Part shown: one piece after another, positions 41,306 through 53,219 of the stretch | Layout of the letters: each line of letters begins with the position of its first letter | Numbering within the stretch: the first letter of the stretch is position 1 | NCBI GenBank assembly: GCA_963575645.1 | Contig: OY754466.1 | Span: 37,232,001-37,296,000 of the forward strand | Length of the DNA stretch: 64,000 nt | From: Xanthostigma xanthostigma | Lineage: Eukaryota; Arthropoda; Insecta; Raphidioptera; Raphidiidae | Direction: 5' to 3' | The notes under the pieces: model-generated | The model's input: the letters and a program-made list of their open reading frames with translations, nothing else | Told to the model about the DNA's origin: nothing | The model's database searches: none | Position numbers and translations under genes: made by a program

Positions 41306-42250
41306 TTAGATAGTTAAAACAGATTTTGCAAAAGTATCGTTATTTTCTTGAATCGGCCGATTGTAGAATTTTGCAAAGGTCTGTGATCTTTGAGACCAGC
41401 CCGCAGTACGTCTGATAGTGTCAACATCAATACCTTTTCTGATAGCCGCGGATACTGCTGCATGTTTTGTGCTGTAGGCTGTAAATTGTATCAATGCCTG
41501 CCTTAGTTAGCAGGGATTTAATCCAGTGGCTTATTGTCTGGGTGGTTACATTCTTGTGTGGTTTAATAGTTGATATGAATAAGTTATTATTCTGATCGTT
41601 TCTCAGATCTTTAGTCACTTTTAGGTAATGTATTATAGCTGTAGCGACACATCGTCCAGGCTTATCTTCATAAAATGGTAGTATAAGTTCCGGCTGATTT
41701 TCCCCCGGTTTGGATGTTTTTATCAGTTCTGAAGTTTTTATCGTTACTCTAGATTTACCAATAGAAATATTTTTTATATTAATTAATGCAAGAGTCTGAA
41801 GTCTGTGCGCTGTGGATAGGATGAGTAATGTTGATACTTTTTCTGATGCATTCTTCAGTTTAAGTTGGTTTAGTGGGCCAAACCGTTCTATATACTGCAG
41901 TACAGGCATTGTGTTCCATGTAGTAGCGTATTTAGGTTTTGTAGGTCGCTCCTTAAATATTCCCTTAAAAAATCGTGACATCAATTTATCTTTACCGATA
42001 TCTTGTGAAGAAATGAGTGATATAGCCGACCTAGTGGAATTTAATGTTCCATAGCTTGCTCCCTCACCAAACCTTTCTGTTAAGAATTGTAGGATGTCAA
42101 CTTTACTTGCATTAGAGATTGGAATATTATTTGTCGTAGCAAACTTCCACCATAGTTTTAAGGCGCCTTGATATTGATTGAGAGTTGTTGGTGATATAGA
42201 CTTAATAATGATTTCGATTGATGCTTCCTTTGCTCAAGAATGCTTTGCGG
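41306..42250 (-). pseudogene. DIRS tyrosine recombinase, frameshifted
   Basis: The N-terminal core-binding part (from about 42235) is readable in pieces: NQYQGALKLWWKF, LQFLTERFGEGASYGTLNS. The catalytic part (41984 down) has the first arginine box, STAHRLQTLALIN (Arg near 41800). A one-base frameshift near 41475 separates it from the C-terminus, where the HxxR box reads AYSTKHAAVSAA instead of the usual H-S-T-R, so His and Arg are replaced by Tyr and Lys. The nucleophile region TAGWSQRS...FAKFYNRP keeps its tyrosine. The ORF stops at 41306. It is inactive, judged from the frameshift and the changed residues. Confidence 0.88.
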
Positions 42251-42689
42251 ATAAGTTCCCTGCCACCAATGAAAGATTGGGTGCCAGTGTGTGTATTTCC
42301 TGCCTGGAAGGAGACAATAGTAAGTTTTTATTAGGTTTAAATACTAGAGGTGATTAAGTAAGCAGTGACGTAAACAACGGGTACCACGGTTGGGTTGGCC
42401 ACAATGATACCACGACTATTCCTTCAGCTTTATCAAGCATTATTTTTCGCAGAGTTTTTAGAATAAGTGCGAAGGGAGGAAAGGCATATATTTTTTCTGT
42501 TGTCCACCGAATAGTGAAAGCATCTACTGTCATTGCATTCGGATCTGGGAAACGAGAGCAAAATCTGAGACATTTTTTATTTAACCTTGATGCAAAAAGG
42601 TCAATTGTAAAGGGTCCAAACAGTCTGTTGATTTCTTTAAATGACTTATTACATAGTTCTCATTCTGTATCTATGTTAGATATTCTCGA

Positions 42690-43232
42690 CGCTAGATCAG
42701 CCTCTGTATTCAAAATTGATGGAATATAGGACGCGTAGATCCAAAGTTTTCTTTTTTCGCACTATTGCCAGATTTTTCGGGCTACTTCGTTTAAGTGCGG
42801 ATATTGAATTCCTCCCGTTCTGTTAATGTAGGATATCGCAGACGTATTATCGATTCTTAAGATAAATTGTCTGCGAAGCATTTTAAACCAAAGTATGCTG
42901 CAAGCAGTTCCAAGTAATTTATGCTAAATTTTCTTTCCTTTTTTGTCCAAAAACCCTGGGCAATTACACCATTGCAGTGTGCTCCCCACCCAGTCAAGGA
43001 TGCGTCTGAAGATAGTTCGAGTTTAAATTGTTGTGTTCTAATCGGGTTTGAGCCTGTCGGCGTTTTCATTTTCCACCAATACAATTCTTCTATTATTTGT
43101 TTATTAACGTAGATTCGTCCGTCGTAGTTGCTGTCGTTTAAGATTAAAGCTAGATACTTTTGTCTTTCTAGTCTTTTGCAGTAGACAGAACCATATGCCA
43201 CCGCTGGGCAAGCTGAGGTAAGTTTTCCCAAT
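42690..43232 (-). pseudogene. DIRS RNase H domain
   Basis: The minus strand from 43231 gives LTSACPAVAYGSVYCKRLER (end of the reverse transcriptase connection), then LELSSDASLTGWGAHCNG with the DIRS-type SSDAS..GWGA motif near 42970-43010, then FWTKKERKFSINYLELLAAY carrying the ELLA acidic position. After a shift near 42860 it continues FILRIDNTSAISYINRTGG, the third acidic block (DNTSA). All three acidic motifs of RNase H are still seen, but in two frames. Confidence 0.85.
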
Positions 43233-44135
43233 AGTTTTGCAAAATCTCTAATTTTATAATATTTGTTTTCTTGAAAGGTGCTAATTAACGAAATAATTTG
43301 TATTTTCTTTTTGTCTGTTAGCTCTAGCGTAAAGTCTATTGAATTAATAATAAAACCTAAGTATCTGCATTTTTGACTGGGTGTTTGCGAGCTTTTTTGA
43401 TAATTTATGATGAAACCTAATTGTTCCAGCAGGTTTATAGCAAGCTTTGAACTGTCTTTACAGGATTCAAAAGACTTTCCAACGATTAGTAGATCATCAA
43501 TGCATATAATTGATAGGATTCCTAGTTCTCAAATTTTATTCATGACTGGTTTCATGATTTTTGTATATACAAATGGGCTTGTGCACAAGCCAAAAGGTAA
43601 ACATGTAAACTGAAAAAGTTGTCCTTGAAATCTAAATCTTAAAAATTTCCGAATACTCTATGTATAAGGATAAGATAGTATGCGTCTTTTAGGTCGATTG
43701 AACACATATATGACCCAACAGATATTAGGTGTTTGGCAGACTTAATATCTTCCATTTAAAATGGGTAGTATGTATAAATGTGTTTAAAATTTTCAAGTTA
43801 ATAATAAATCTGCTGGAGCCATCTAGTTTGTCAACTAGGAAGAAAGAGGAAATAAATTGATTGTTATCGTCTAGACAGGGCTCTATTGCTTTTTTAGCCA
43901 AGAGCTTGCTAATTTCTTGTCTTATTTTAGTAAGATTAATTTTAGTCCAATGTTGCTCTGCTGGTGGTTTTGATTGATATGGAATTTCTCTGAAAGGTAT
44001 TTTATAACCTTTCAGACATTCTAGGACAAATTTATGGTTGGTAAGTTGTTCCCAGTTTTTTATAAAATGTTTTAGACGGGCTGCTGGCTTGCGGTCTGGG
44101 CTTGAATCTTATCGCTGATTTTTTCTGCCGGTTCC
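43232..44135 (-). pseudogene. DIRS reverse transcriptase, broken
   Basis: Readable blocks on the minus strand, N to C, are NWEQLTNHKFVLECLKGYKI, ISKLLAKKAIEPC, SSFFLVDKLDGSSRFIINLK (motif 2 region), CSIDLKDAYYLIPIH (motif A, with catalytic Asp in SIDLKDAY), FGLCTSPFVYTKIM (motif B) and ICIDDLLIVGKS (motif C, the IDD variant usual in DIRS, at about 43478-43502). A single-base deletion near 43760 and a stop near 43530 break it. There is no intact start; the N-terminus merges with a Gag-like tail near 44100-44170. Confidence 0.88.
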
Positions 44136-44159
44136 CCACCTGCCTGTATCTAGCAGGTG

Positions 44160-44470
44160 GGTACTTCAAGTTTCCCTGGGTTTCAAACTTGTTGGTTTAG
44201 GTGCTGCTTTTATGATAGAGCAGGCCTTTTCTACATCTTTGGCCTCTTTTACTTGTTCGACAACTTTTTGCCGTATAGCATTCGTCTGCTGTAATAGCAT
44301 CGACTGTCGATTTTACTGATTTATTCATTAGTGTTTATAGGGGATTGTATGAGATTGTCCGTATCGACATTCTCCGTATCCTCTCCTTGGTCTAAAAGAG
44401 AATTTTTTTTTTTTTTTTTAATAATTACACTTATTGTGTATTTAGTAGAATATTATTCGCAGTTATTTAT
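44160..44470 (-). other. DIRS Gag C-terminal remnant, uncertain
   Basis: Minus-strand pieces such as TNESVKSTVDAITADEC and KYPPARYRQVG sit between the reverse transcriptase start and the 16-bp tandem array. They look like the end of the Gag ORF, but frames shift several times. A T-run is at 44405-44420. Confidence 0.45.
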
Positions 44471-44478
44471 TTTGTTTG

Positions 44479-44670
44479 TCATATAGACTGTCAATCGTAT
44501 GGACAGTTTGTCGTATGGACAGTTTGTCGTATGGACAGTTTGTCGTATGGACAGTTTGTCGTATGGACAGTTTGTCGTATGGACAGTTTGTCGTATGGAC
44601 AGTTTGTCGTGTGGACAGTTTGTCGTATGGACAGTTTGTCGTATGGACAGTTTGTCGTATGGACAGTTTA
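44479..44670. repeat. 16-bp tandem array, 12 units
   Basis: The unit is TCGTATGGACAGTTTG. Eleven units start at 44495, 44511 and every 16 bp to 44655, nearly identical (one GTGTGG variant at 44607). A degenerate twelfth precedes at 44479. Because 16 is not a multiple of 3, all frames stay open across the array, which explains the long matching ORFs on both strands. It is not CRISPR: there are no spacers. Confidence 0.97.
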
Positions 44671-44832
44671 GTGTATAATGCATTATTTGCATTTACACCT
44701 GTATGCACATAGGTATATATCTCGTGTAGAGACTAAATACCTTGTATTATGTGATAACGGCTTCGTATTGGAAACTCATATATCTTAGTGCTCATTATTT
44801 ATTGAGCGTCTATAATTTACAATCTAATTAAA

Positions 44833-45033
44833 TCATTTTTTATTTACCTGAACTTTTGTTTTGATCTTTTGCATCAGAATTTTATTAAATTCCGTCAGTT
44901 GATAAATAGCATTTGTGAGGCTATTGATTTGTTTTTCCATTTTTTCCAGCCTTTCATCCGTTTTTCGTTTTTTCCCGTCTCCTTCCCGTGATCCTGAACG
45001 CGATCTTTTCTTCTTTTTATCTCCTGACATTCT
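44833..45033 (-). pseudogene. DIRS Gag-like N-terminus
   Basis: The minus ORF from an ATG at 45033 reads MSGDKKKKRSRSGSREGDGK, then a coiled-coil-like stretch LEKMEKQINSLTNAIYQLTE, and stops near 44836. A basic start plus short coiled coil fits the beginning of DIRS Gag proteins. The expected several hundred following residues are missing or replaced by the tandem array. The ORF ends at a CAG|GTAAAT sequence that could be a splice donor, but no acceptor was identified. An upstream in-frame ATG at 45117 is possible, though it lies in terminal-repeat sequence. Confidence 0.6.
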
Positions 45034-45104
45034 TAAAACTTTAATTTTATTGCACTTCGTACTCTGTACGTGTGAAATCTTATACACAACGAAACAATAT
45101 GAAT

Positions 45105-45240
45105 AGAAATGACGCAACTGGCTAACACCAGAGTCAGTAAAAATTCTAACTTATATAATCTAAAAAGTGTGAAATCTTAGCAATGACAAGCATTACTACA
45201 AATTATCATCGAGAACGAGACGTGTAGTATAATTATTATT
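45105..45240. repeat. DIRS right terminal repeat
   Basis: ATCATCGAGAACGAGACGTG and TAGTATAATTATT at 45205-45240 are the inverse of 41145-41190. The adjoining GCTAACACCAGAGTCAG to ATTACTACAAATTATCATC segment is the inverse of 40880-40980. Confidence 0.85.
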
Positions 45241-45425
45241 ATTTCGTTAATTTTGCGAAAGAGAGGTTTATATAAAATATAGCCAGTGTTCCAGAAGATT
45301 TAGGTACTCTTATTCTTTGATAATGATCCAGATTACAAAAACATCAATAAACCAGATCACAACATGCAAAAACAAAAAAAAAAATAGTTCGAAAAATCCG
45401 GATTACCGATGCTTTACTCTAATAA

Positions 45426-46056
45426 TTTTACCATTCCAACCCACAAGTGGGGAATGGTACTAGTTTAGGTCAAAAATTATACAATATCTTTCCGTTTTGA
45501 GGTCCCCCGAATCCAAAAAACATATTTTTGAAAAAACTCTGTGCGTCAGTTAGTCTGTTTGTCAGTTAGTCTGTGAACACGATACAGGTCAAACGGATGA
45601 TCGGATTGAAACCAAATGGAAGAATGTTTGGTATGCAAATATGAATAGCCCTATTGTTTTTGAGGAAAATCGGCCCATACGCAGAAAAGATATATATGCT
45701 ATAACGGTGTTTTTTATATAATAAGTGTATACTTTTTATAACGGCTTATTATACTATTTATTTTTTCTAGAAAGTTTCGTTAAAAAATTGTTTTTTTCTA
45801 AACTTTATAGTTTCGGAAATATTTTCAAAATTAAAAAAATCAGCAACTCTTTTTTTTCTGGATCTGCCAGAAATAAACTAGTGCGGCATGCTTTGATTAA
45901 TTTTTACATGACGTGGAACACGAATAGCAAATATCATATTGAATACTAGCCTTTACCTGCGTCACCTCACACGATATCAGAAATTTTATTTTCTTTATTA
46001 TAATCAAATGTCAACATTTTTGAAGTTGGAATGGTACCGTCGCCCAATTGGCTGGA
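45426..46056 (+). repeat. Dispersed repeat A, copy 2
   Basis: It starts TTTTACCATTCCAACCCACA and ends GAAGTTGGAATGGTACC plus GCCCAATTGGCTGG. It matches copy 1 (132-760, inverted) throughout, with a GTCAGTTAGTCTG duplication not present in copy 1. Confidence 0.75.
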
Positions 46057-46842
46057 ATTTTTGTATAAGTACCTAATAACGTAATCATGTGATAATTGGA
46101 ATATATTTTAAATTTATTATTTGGTATAGTTATTGCATCCTACAAACAACCGCGAAGAAGTCAGAAAAGGTATTCAAAAGAATTTAATATAAATACAAAT
46201 ACCAACACAACGAGGACATAAGGGTGTAAATGGATTTATAGAAACGGAAGATAGAACATGGAAATCTGCTCGATCAACGACGAAGGAAACAGATTAAGGT
46301 AAAGGTCGGAAACCATGGATCGGCTGTCAGGAAAATTCAATACAAAAGAAAGGTATTCATTGTCATTTAGATTTTGAAGAATACAGCACTTTTTTTAAAA
46401 TATAGGAAGATATCACGCGTGCACCTACTTTAGAAAATGTATTTTTATATTTCATAATAATATGTAGTGTGATCCAACATATTGTAACAAAACTGTTCTT
46501 CGATGTGGTGGTTAATATTTTTTTTTTTTTTTTTTTTTAATTAAAAAAAACAGTGTGCAGCAACTAAGGCTATTTATACACTGAACTAAAAATAAAAGTG
46601 GTTAATATTTAATTGCAACAATACAATGTTAACAAAACAAATTAACAAACAAACTTAAAGTATACTTCTCTTATATAATGAAAAAGAAATAGAAATAATG
46701 TAACAAACAAAATAACAACTTTTAAGTAATAAATAATAATAAAGTAATACAGTCACTATATACACAGAAATATATATACAAGATTTATCTTCTAAGCGCT
46801 CAATGAATTTATATATAAATTCGATAGATTTATGTCTGGCGA
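46057..46842. other. AT-rich spacer
   Basis: Includes a T-run at about 46518-46540 followed by an A-run near 46543-46552. No gene or repeat partner was seen. Confidence 0.4.
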
Positions 46843-46850
46843 CCGAACAC

Positions 46851-48517
46851 TAGGGATGTCGGAAGTGAAAAAAAATATCGATATATCGATGTATCGAAAT
46901 TTATAAAAATATCAATATCGACGTCGATATATCGAGGAAAAAATATTGATACATTGGTCAAATTTTCGAAAGATTTTGCGTTTTTAAAATAATAGTGTAT
47001 TTAGCTTAATATTATCAATAGTAATTTTTATACAAAATGTACATTATTTTAATGTAAAAAATCTCAATAAAAATGTAGGTATTTTTACCAGTATTTCTTT
47101 TTATTAGGCACTATATTAGTTAGAAAAATATCAAAAACATAGAAAGCTATCTGCTAATATTTTTAAACCTATTTATTGTATTAGGCAAACCAGTATTTGT
47201 CCGGTAGCGAGTTAACTGTGGAGCGTTGCGGTTAACAAAAAAAATATAAGTTTTATTTTTATAAAAATAAAATAAAATAGTTTGTTTATTAAATTAAAAT
47301 GATTCTGTTTATAATATTATTTATTTCTTAATTAGTTTTCTTTATAAAATATGGTTTGTTTATTAATATTTATTATTAATAATAATAGGTTTATGTTTTT
47401 AAAACGGAGTTATTATTTTAGGATCTTTGGATCTTTAGTTTTTTGGATTTTTAAGATTATAGGATCAAGTCCAGGGATTACTTAAATGTAACCTGTTTCC
47501 TTTTCTCGAAACAGACACAGTTAATTAACTACACAATAGCGCTGTATGAATTAAAATTAACTGAACCTGTTTTCTAGTGTCGTACGTGGTTATATTAAGT
47601 TTCAACTTATGATAAGAACCATCGTGGGTGTCAATTATCTTTGTGTGAAGTGCAGATTCATTCATATAACTAGCGAAAGTATCCTTTTAGTGCAGGGCAT
47701 AGTGGCGCATTCGTTTGCAAAATTCGTTTGGTTCGTAAATTTTTTTTTTAAATGTCCAGGAGGCTCTCCTGATTATAACAGTGTAACATGACACTCAATA
47801 TCTGTTGCCGTTATTGTTTAAACAACGAAAAATTGAAAATATTGCAAAATAATTTTTTTTGCAATAAATAATTTTTTTATATATTTTTCAGACTATTTTG
47901 AATCGAAAAAGTCCTTACACTCATTATCGTATCTTCAACCGGTGAATTTTTATGAATTTTTAAAAATTAAAAATCGTTGTAAATCGTGATTTTCTTGAAT
48001 TAAATAGTACACCTGAATAAAAAATACCGTGATTTCTATTTTTTTATTAAATATTTAAACTTTAATAAAAAAAATGGCGTAATCAGATTTCAAATATTTT
48101 ATTAATTATTATGTTTATTATTCATAATAACAATATGCAATAATTTGTCGAAGCGTACCATCTGCCTCTCTCTTACTAATGTCATACATAGGACTGGGAG
48201 TGAGCTGACAATACTACTATCCTTAAAGTGCATGCGCGTAAAGAGCATATTGTTATTATGAATAATAAACATAATAATTAATAAAATATTTGAAATCTGA
48301 TTACGCCATTTTTTTATGCACTATTTACGGTTTTGGATTCTAGTGACTTTAGTTATATAAATAAAAAAAATATATCGTTTTTGATACAATTTTCGATATT
48401 GGATATTTTGTACCGATATATCAATATATCCGATCAAAATATATCGGCTAAAAATATCGATGTTTTGAATTAAAAATATCGATACATCGATATATCGATA
48501 CTTTTTCAACATCCCTA
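46851..48517. mobile_element. 1.67-kb hAT-like element, exact 8-bp duplication
   Basis: The termini TAGGGATGTCG and CAACATCCCTA are flanked by CCGAACAC at 46843-46850 and 48518-48525. Both subterminal regions are packed with ATCGATATATCGAT-like palindromic repeats (46876-46945 and 48365-48505), a feature of an insect hAT group whose transposase binds such sites (inference). Despite the length, no transposase exon is seen; the 60-codon ORF at 47609 is not recognised. A foldback of about 240 bp is nested inside. Confidence 0.92.
48073..48310. mobile_element. Foldback MITE nested in the hAT-like element
   Basis: AATGGCGTAATCAGATTTCA to AATAACAATATGC (48073-48138) is the exact inverse of 48244-48310. 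The loop of about 105 bp includes TCTCTCTTACTAATGTCATA. The arms are 67 bp and appear mismatch-free. Confidence 0.92.
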
Positions 48518-48525
48518 CCGAACAC

Positions 48526-49260
48526 CGTATTGTTAGCACTACTGTGTCTGCTCAACTGTCCTACTCCTGTGAACTGCAGGTGCGGTTGTATTTATACCTT
48601 TGCTGCCGCGTTATCGAACATTCTCGAAAAATCCACCTGCGTCTATATTCTCCTTACGCAATTCCGCAGGGTTTTTCTCCCGAATGTTCGAAAACCCTCT
48701 TACCAGCTTTTAAAACATTCTTCTACCTGCTACCTGCGCGCGTATAAAAGGCACTGTAAAAAACCGTAGATACCGCCAATTTAAAAAAGAAAGCAATTCT
48801 AACGCTTGTAATAATAATTGTACGTTAAATAATTAATTTATATGTTGCTATTTAAATATACTACAATAGAAAATTTTTGATAAATGTGTCTTTTGGTTCT
48901 CTCACAAAAATCAGCACATAGGTATTTCAAGTGACAGTCAACATCTAACTATGGACTATGTAGCACTTGCATGTGGCCATTTAGCACACTTCGTGTAATA
49001 TTTTTTGTGTACTTTAGTAGGAGGAACACAAAAATATCAAACATCCGCACGATGTAACGCTCTCTAAGGAAACCGGCAGCCAACGGACCAATGCCGCCAT
49101 AATATATGGCGCTGGTGGCGTCGCTTGTCGCTTTAACCAATCAGTAGCGCGAGCTAAAAGTTTTTCTCAATTCTTTTTTGGGTTAAAATTTCCACACATC
49201 AGAAAACAGCGGCTGAATATTTAAATTGAAATTCACCTATTCAGCTATTTTAATGCCTTA
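48526..49260. other. Spacer, no supported gene
   Basis: Overlapping plus ORFs at 48530-48769 and 48544-48747 have no recognised domain. CTACCTGCTACCTGCGCGCGTATAAAAGG at 48723 looks promoter-like (TATAAAAG), but nothing downstream supports a gene. The rest is plain. Confidence 0.4.
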
Positions 49261-49707
49261 AGCCGCTGCACACGAGGTTGGTTTTGCCGCTGGAATGGCT
49301 GCTGGAACTTATGCTAGCTGCCGTGCTGGATACGAGGATGGAAATGACGTCATTGCGGACTCATTTGCGTGGTCACAATCTGTATTAAAAAAATTACAAC
49401 CGGGGCTATTTTTTCGTGCTTGTTTCTCTGCTTCTTTTGAGCAAGCAATCAAAAAACAATATTTTGTTACGTGGGCGACATGAACAAACGCTCACAAACA
49501 AACATGACGTCATAGTGTGTGTTCTGTTCAGAGACAAATACACGTTCACTTTTGTTAACATTCAAACTGTCACTGCCTGAGCGTTCAAAACTAACAAGAA
49601 ATTCAGTTTCTAAACGCGCATCGTGTGAAGCCAACACATACAAACTGTCACGCCACGGAGTGCTTGGAATCTAGTTGCAAAATCAGGCAGTAGGTAAATC
49701 CAGCGGC
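49261..49707 (+). mobile_element. MITE family P, longest copy (447 bp)
   Basis: AGCCGCTGCACACGAGGTTG follows TTA (49258-49260). The right end CAGCGGC is followed by TAA. It has an extra TTTCTCTGCTTC insertion near 49424 relative to 39506 and a complete CATGACGTCATAGTGTGTGT block. It serves here as the reference for the interrupted copy at 15705-16640. Confidence 0.85.
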
Positions 49708-50120
49708 TAAAACCAATTTTATTGGTCGAGAGATTTATAAATACCTAATAGTATATTGCAATAACAAGTGTGAAATGATGTCTTTTTACAAGTTTTCAGT
49801 TTCATCTGTCCCGGTGTCTGTCTGTCTGTTTGTCTGAAATTAAATCTTACAAGTTAAAATTTGACCCACTTTCCGGTTTCCGATTGAGCTGAAATTTTGC
49901 ATACGTATGTAATTCCGATGACAATACAATATTTTAATAACTAACTGACCATTCCGGCTTTCGCTCGGCTGCAAATCACACTTTTAACTACTTCCTGTTA
50001 TCCGATGGAGTTGAAATGTTGCATACGTATGTAGTTCTTCTGATATTGTAACAATACAATATAATAGTATAATAGTAACTAGCTGACCGGTCCGGCTTTC
50101 GCCCGGTTGCAAATCGCACT
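49708..50120 (-). repeat. Helitron-like 3' end with tandem duplication
   Basis: A unit of about 130 bp occurs twice (49872-49993 and 49994-50120): GCATACGTATGTA, GACAATACAATAT, then CTGACC..TCCGGCTTTCGC.CGG.TGCAAATC. At 50078 ACTAG begins this block, so on the minus strand it reads as a hairpin-like GGGCGAAAGCC followed by CTAGT, a Helitron-type terminus. TCTGTCTGTCTG is at 49805-49835. Confidence 0.6.
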
Positions 50121-50920
50121 TTTAATAAAGCGTACACTATAAACTTAAAAATACATAAACGATTTTTTTAAACTAGACGAGAGGCGTCCTCAGCGGGAAT
50201 ATATTTCAAAAACATGGCGCAAGTTTTAAAAAAGAGACATCTACATTCTAAACATATAAGCTACTATATTAAAAAAATCATGAATATATAAGAACCCTTA
50301 TATTATGTAATGAATAACGATAAAATTATAAAGAAATCCATCGTATACGTGCAGGTCACGGATGGATCACTGCACATATTCTTGGGGCCTCAGTATCGCA
50401 GGAGACTGAAAAATGTGAAAATTATTTTTGCACACATCCCTATAAAATAGCTGCTGCATTTCATGCCCCTATAACAGTCGTAAAATGACACATGACGCAC
50501 TAGTGTAAAAAGTAAAACAAAAAATGCGCTTTTACCAATTCAACAGTAATTTTCAAAAGCAACCTGTCAGTTACCGTTTAATTTCGCACTTCAAATATTG
50601 ATTTACAAATATTAAGATACATACAGTATTATTTTTAACATTCTGATAAATTATGCAAAATATTTTAAGGTTCTCTTAAAATCAGGTTACTCTTTGCAGT
50701 CTTCAATTGATTATAATTCACAACTGTAGTATCCATCAAATACGGAATCAGAGACGTCGGTTGTCAGTACGTCAATGTTTTGATGGACGATGGCAAAAAA
50801 CACACACGAAGTTCAAACATTTTTAAATAAGCCAACTCACAACTGGTCAGGTCAGATAAAACATGGACGCAGCAGTAGCGGAACTGTTCTAATTAAACCA
50901 CGTTTTCATTTTACCATTCA
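50121..50920. other. Spacer, possibly degraded Helitron interior
   Basis: No ORF or inverted repeat was found. By position it could belong to the element ending at 50078 on the minus strand, but no 5' TC terminus was recognised. Confidence 0.35.
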
Positions 50921-51068
50921 AACACACAAATGAGGTGGTACTGGTTTAGGTCAAAATTCACATTTCAAAATTTTACAATATTTTTCGTTTTGAGGTCTCC
51001 CGAATCCAAAAAACACATTTTTGGAAAAACTCTGTTAGTCTGTGAGCACGATACAGGTCAAACCTAGG
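50921..51068 (+). repeat. Dispersed repeat A, copy 3 (fragment)
   Basis: TTTTACCATTCAAACACACA to GTGAGCACGATACAGGTCAA matches the first 150 bp of copy 2 at 45426. The rest is absent. Confidence 0.75.
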
Positions 51069-52387
<1,319 letters not shown>

Positions 52388-52457
52388 ATTATTCAGAAGT
52401 GGGCTATAATTAAATTCTGTAATAATTATCAGAAGTAGGATGAATTATTCTTTAATA

Positions 52458-53219
52458 GGCCCCACTCACGATCAAACTTCATGCCACAGTTCAGTGTTCA
52501 GTGAAGTTGGACCGATTAATCGAAAAACTGACTGGCACCACACACAGTTCATGCAAACTGCTCATTTTTTTAAATTTTTTGTGTTCAGTTTGGTTCAGTT
52601 GTTGGCATACACTCGTCGAGTATAGATACATAAGATATATTATAATATATATAAGTACACTATAATATTATACTATAGAGTATAGTTCATTAATAAGAAC
52701 TAAATGAGTAATTTAAATAGTGAGGATTGGCTGTTCATAGCTATAGGATTGTATTTAAAACAGAGAAATAAGAAAAAAAAGAAGAATATGGGTGAAAAAT
52801 TAGTTAGAAATGCGTGATTCGAGAAGTCATGTTTATTTGATTAATGAATTACATCCTGAGCCGCTTGAATGGAATAATTATTTACGAATGGATGAATTAA
52901 CTTACAATTATTTACTGGAATTAGTTACCCTATTTATTAAGAACCAGGACACAAATATGCGAAAATCTATTTCCGCACAAGAAAGGCAGCAACATTGAGA
53001 TTTTTGGCTTCTGGTTGTACAAAACACAGAACTCCAAAAACTGAACTGAAAAAAACCCACACACACAGCAGTTTACTTAAAATCAAGATGCATTTGATGA
53101 GTTCATGCTTGACTTCAGTGTTGGTTTCAGTGTTTATTTGTCCCACACATTATCATGCTTCACTGAACTATAAGTTTGAACACTGAACTGTGGCATGAAG
53201 TTTGATCGTGAGTGGGGCC
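52458..53219 (+). mobile_element. PIF/Harbinger deletion derivative, 762 bp
   Basis: TIRs of about 45 bp, GGCCCCACTCACGATCAAAC and TTCATGCCACAGTTCAGTG on the left, are exactly inverted at 53175-53219. Subterminal GTTCAGTG/CACTGAAC motifs repeat inside both ends. A transposase fragment (next entry) identifies the superfamily. The immediate flanks (AATA left, TATA right) are compatible with a short AT duplication, but no clean TWA was found. Confidence 0.92.
52704..53025 (+). pseudogene. Harbinger transposase N-terminal remnant
   Basis: From ATG 52704 the frame gives MSNLNSEDWLFIAIGLYLKQ and a lysine run. After a shift near 52800 it reads RDSRSHVYLINELHPEPLEW, NNYLRMDELTYNYLLELV and KNQDTNMRKSISAQER. 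After another shift at about 52990 comes ATLRFLASG. This string (YLRM.....LLELV, T.MR.SIS..ER, TLRFLASG) is the standard N-terminal portion of PIF/Harbinger transposases, just ahead of the DDE nuclease core, which is deleted here. Two frameshifts make it non-functional. Confidence 0.88.

Larger units (their letters stand above)
40800..45240 (-). mobile_element. DIRS-type tyrosine-recombinase retrotransposon, decayed
   Basis: On the minus strand the order is terminal repeat, short Gag-like start, reverse transcriptase, RNase H, tyrosine recombinase, compound terminal structure. This order is that of DIRS-group retrotransposons, which integrate with a tyrosine recombinase instead of an integrase. 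About 41 bp (41150-41190) is the inverse of the right end (45195-45235), and a longer inverse copy of 45110-45215 lies at 40880-40980. Every ORF is broken. No flanking direct repeat is expected for this group, and none was seen. Confidence 0.9.

Noticed and set aside
44479..44670. CRISPR-like array
   Set aside because: Units are contiguous with no spacers, and the setting is a eukaryotic retrotransposon.
44453..44712. Long overlapping ORFs on both strands with repeating NCPYDKLSIRQTVHT-like peptides
   Set aside because: They are the 16-bp tandem array read in three frames. A period not divisible by three, in a unit without stops, keeps all frames open.
48723..48760. Promoter with TATAAAAG box
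   Set aside because: There is no supported gene downstream, and such strings are common in AT-rich DNA.
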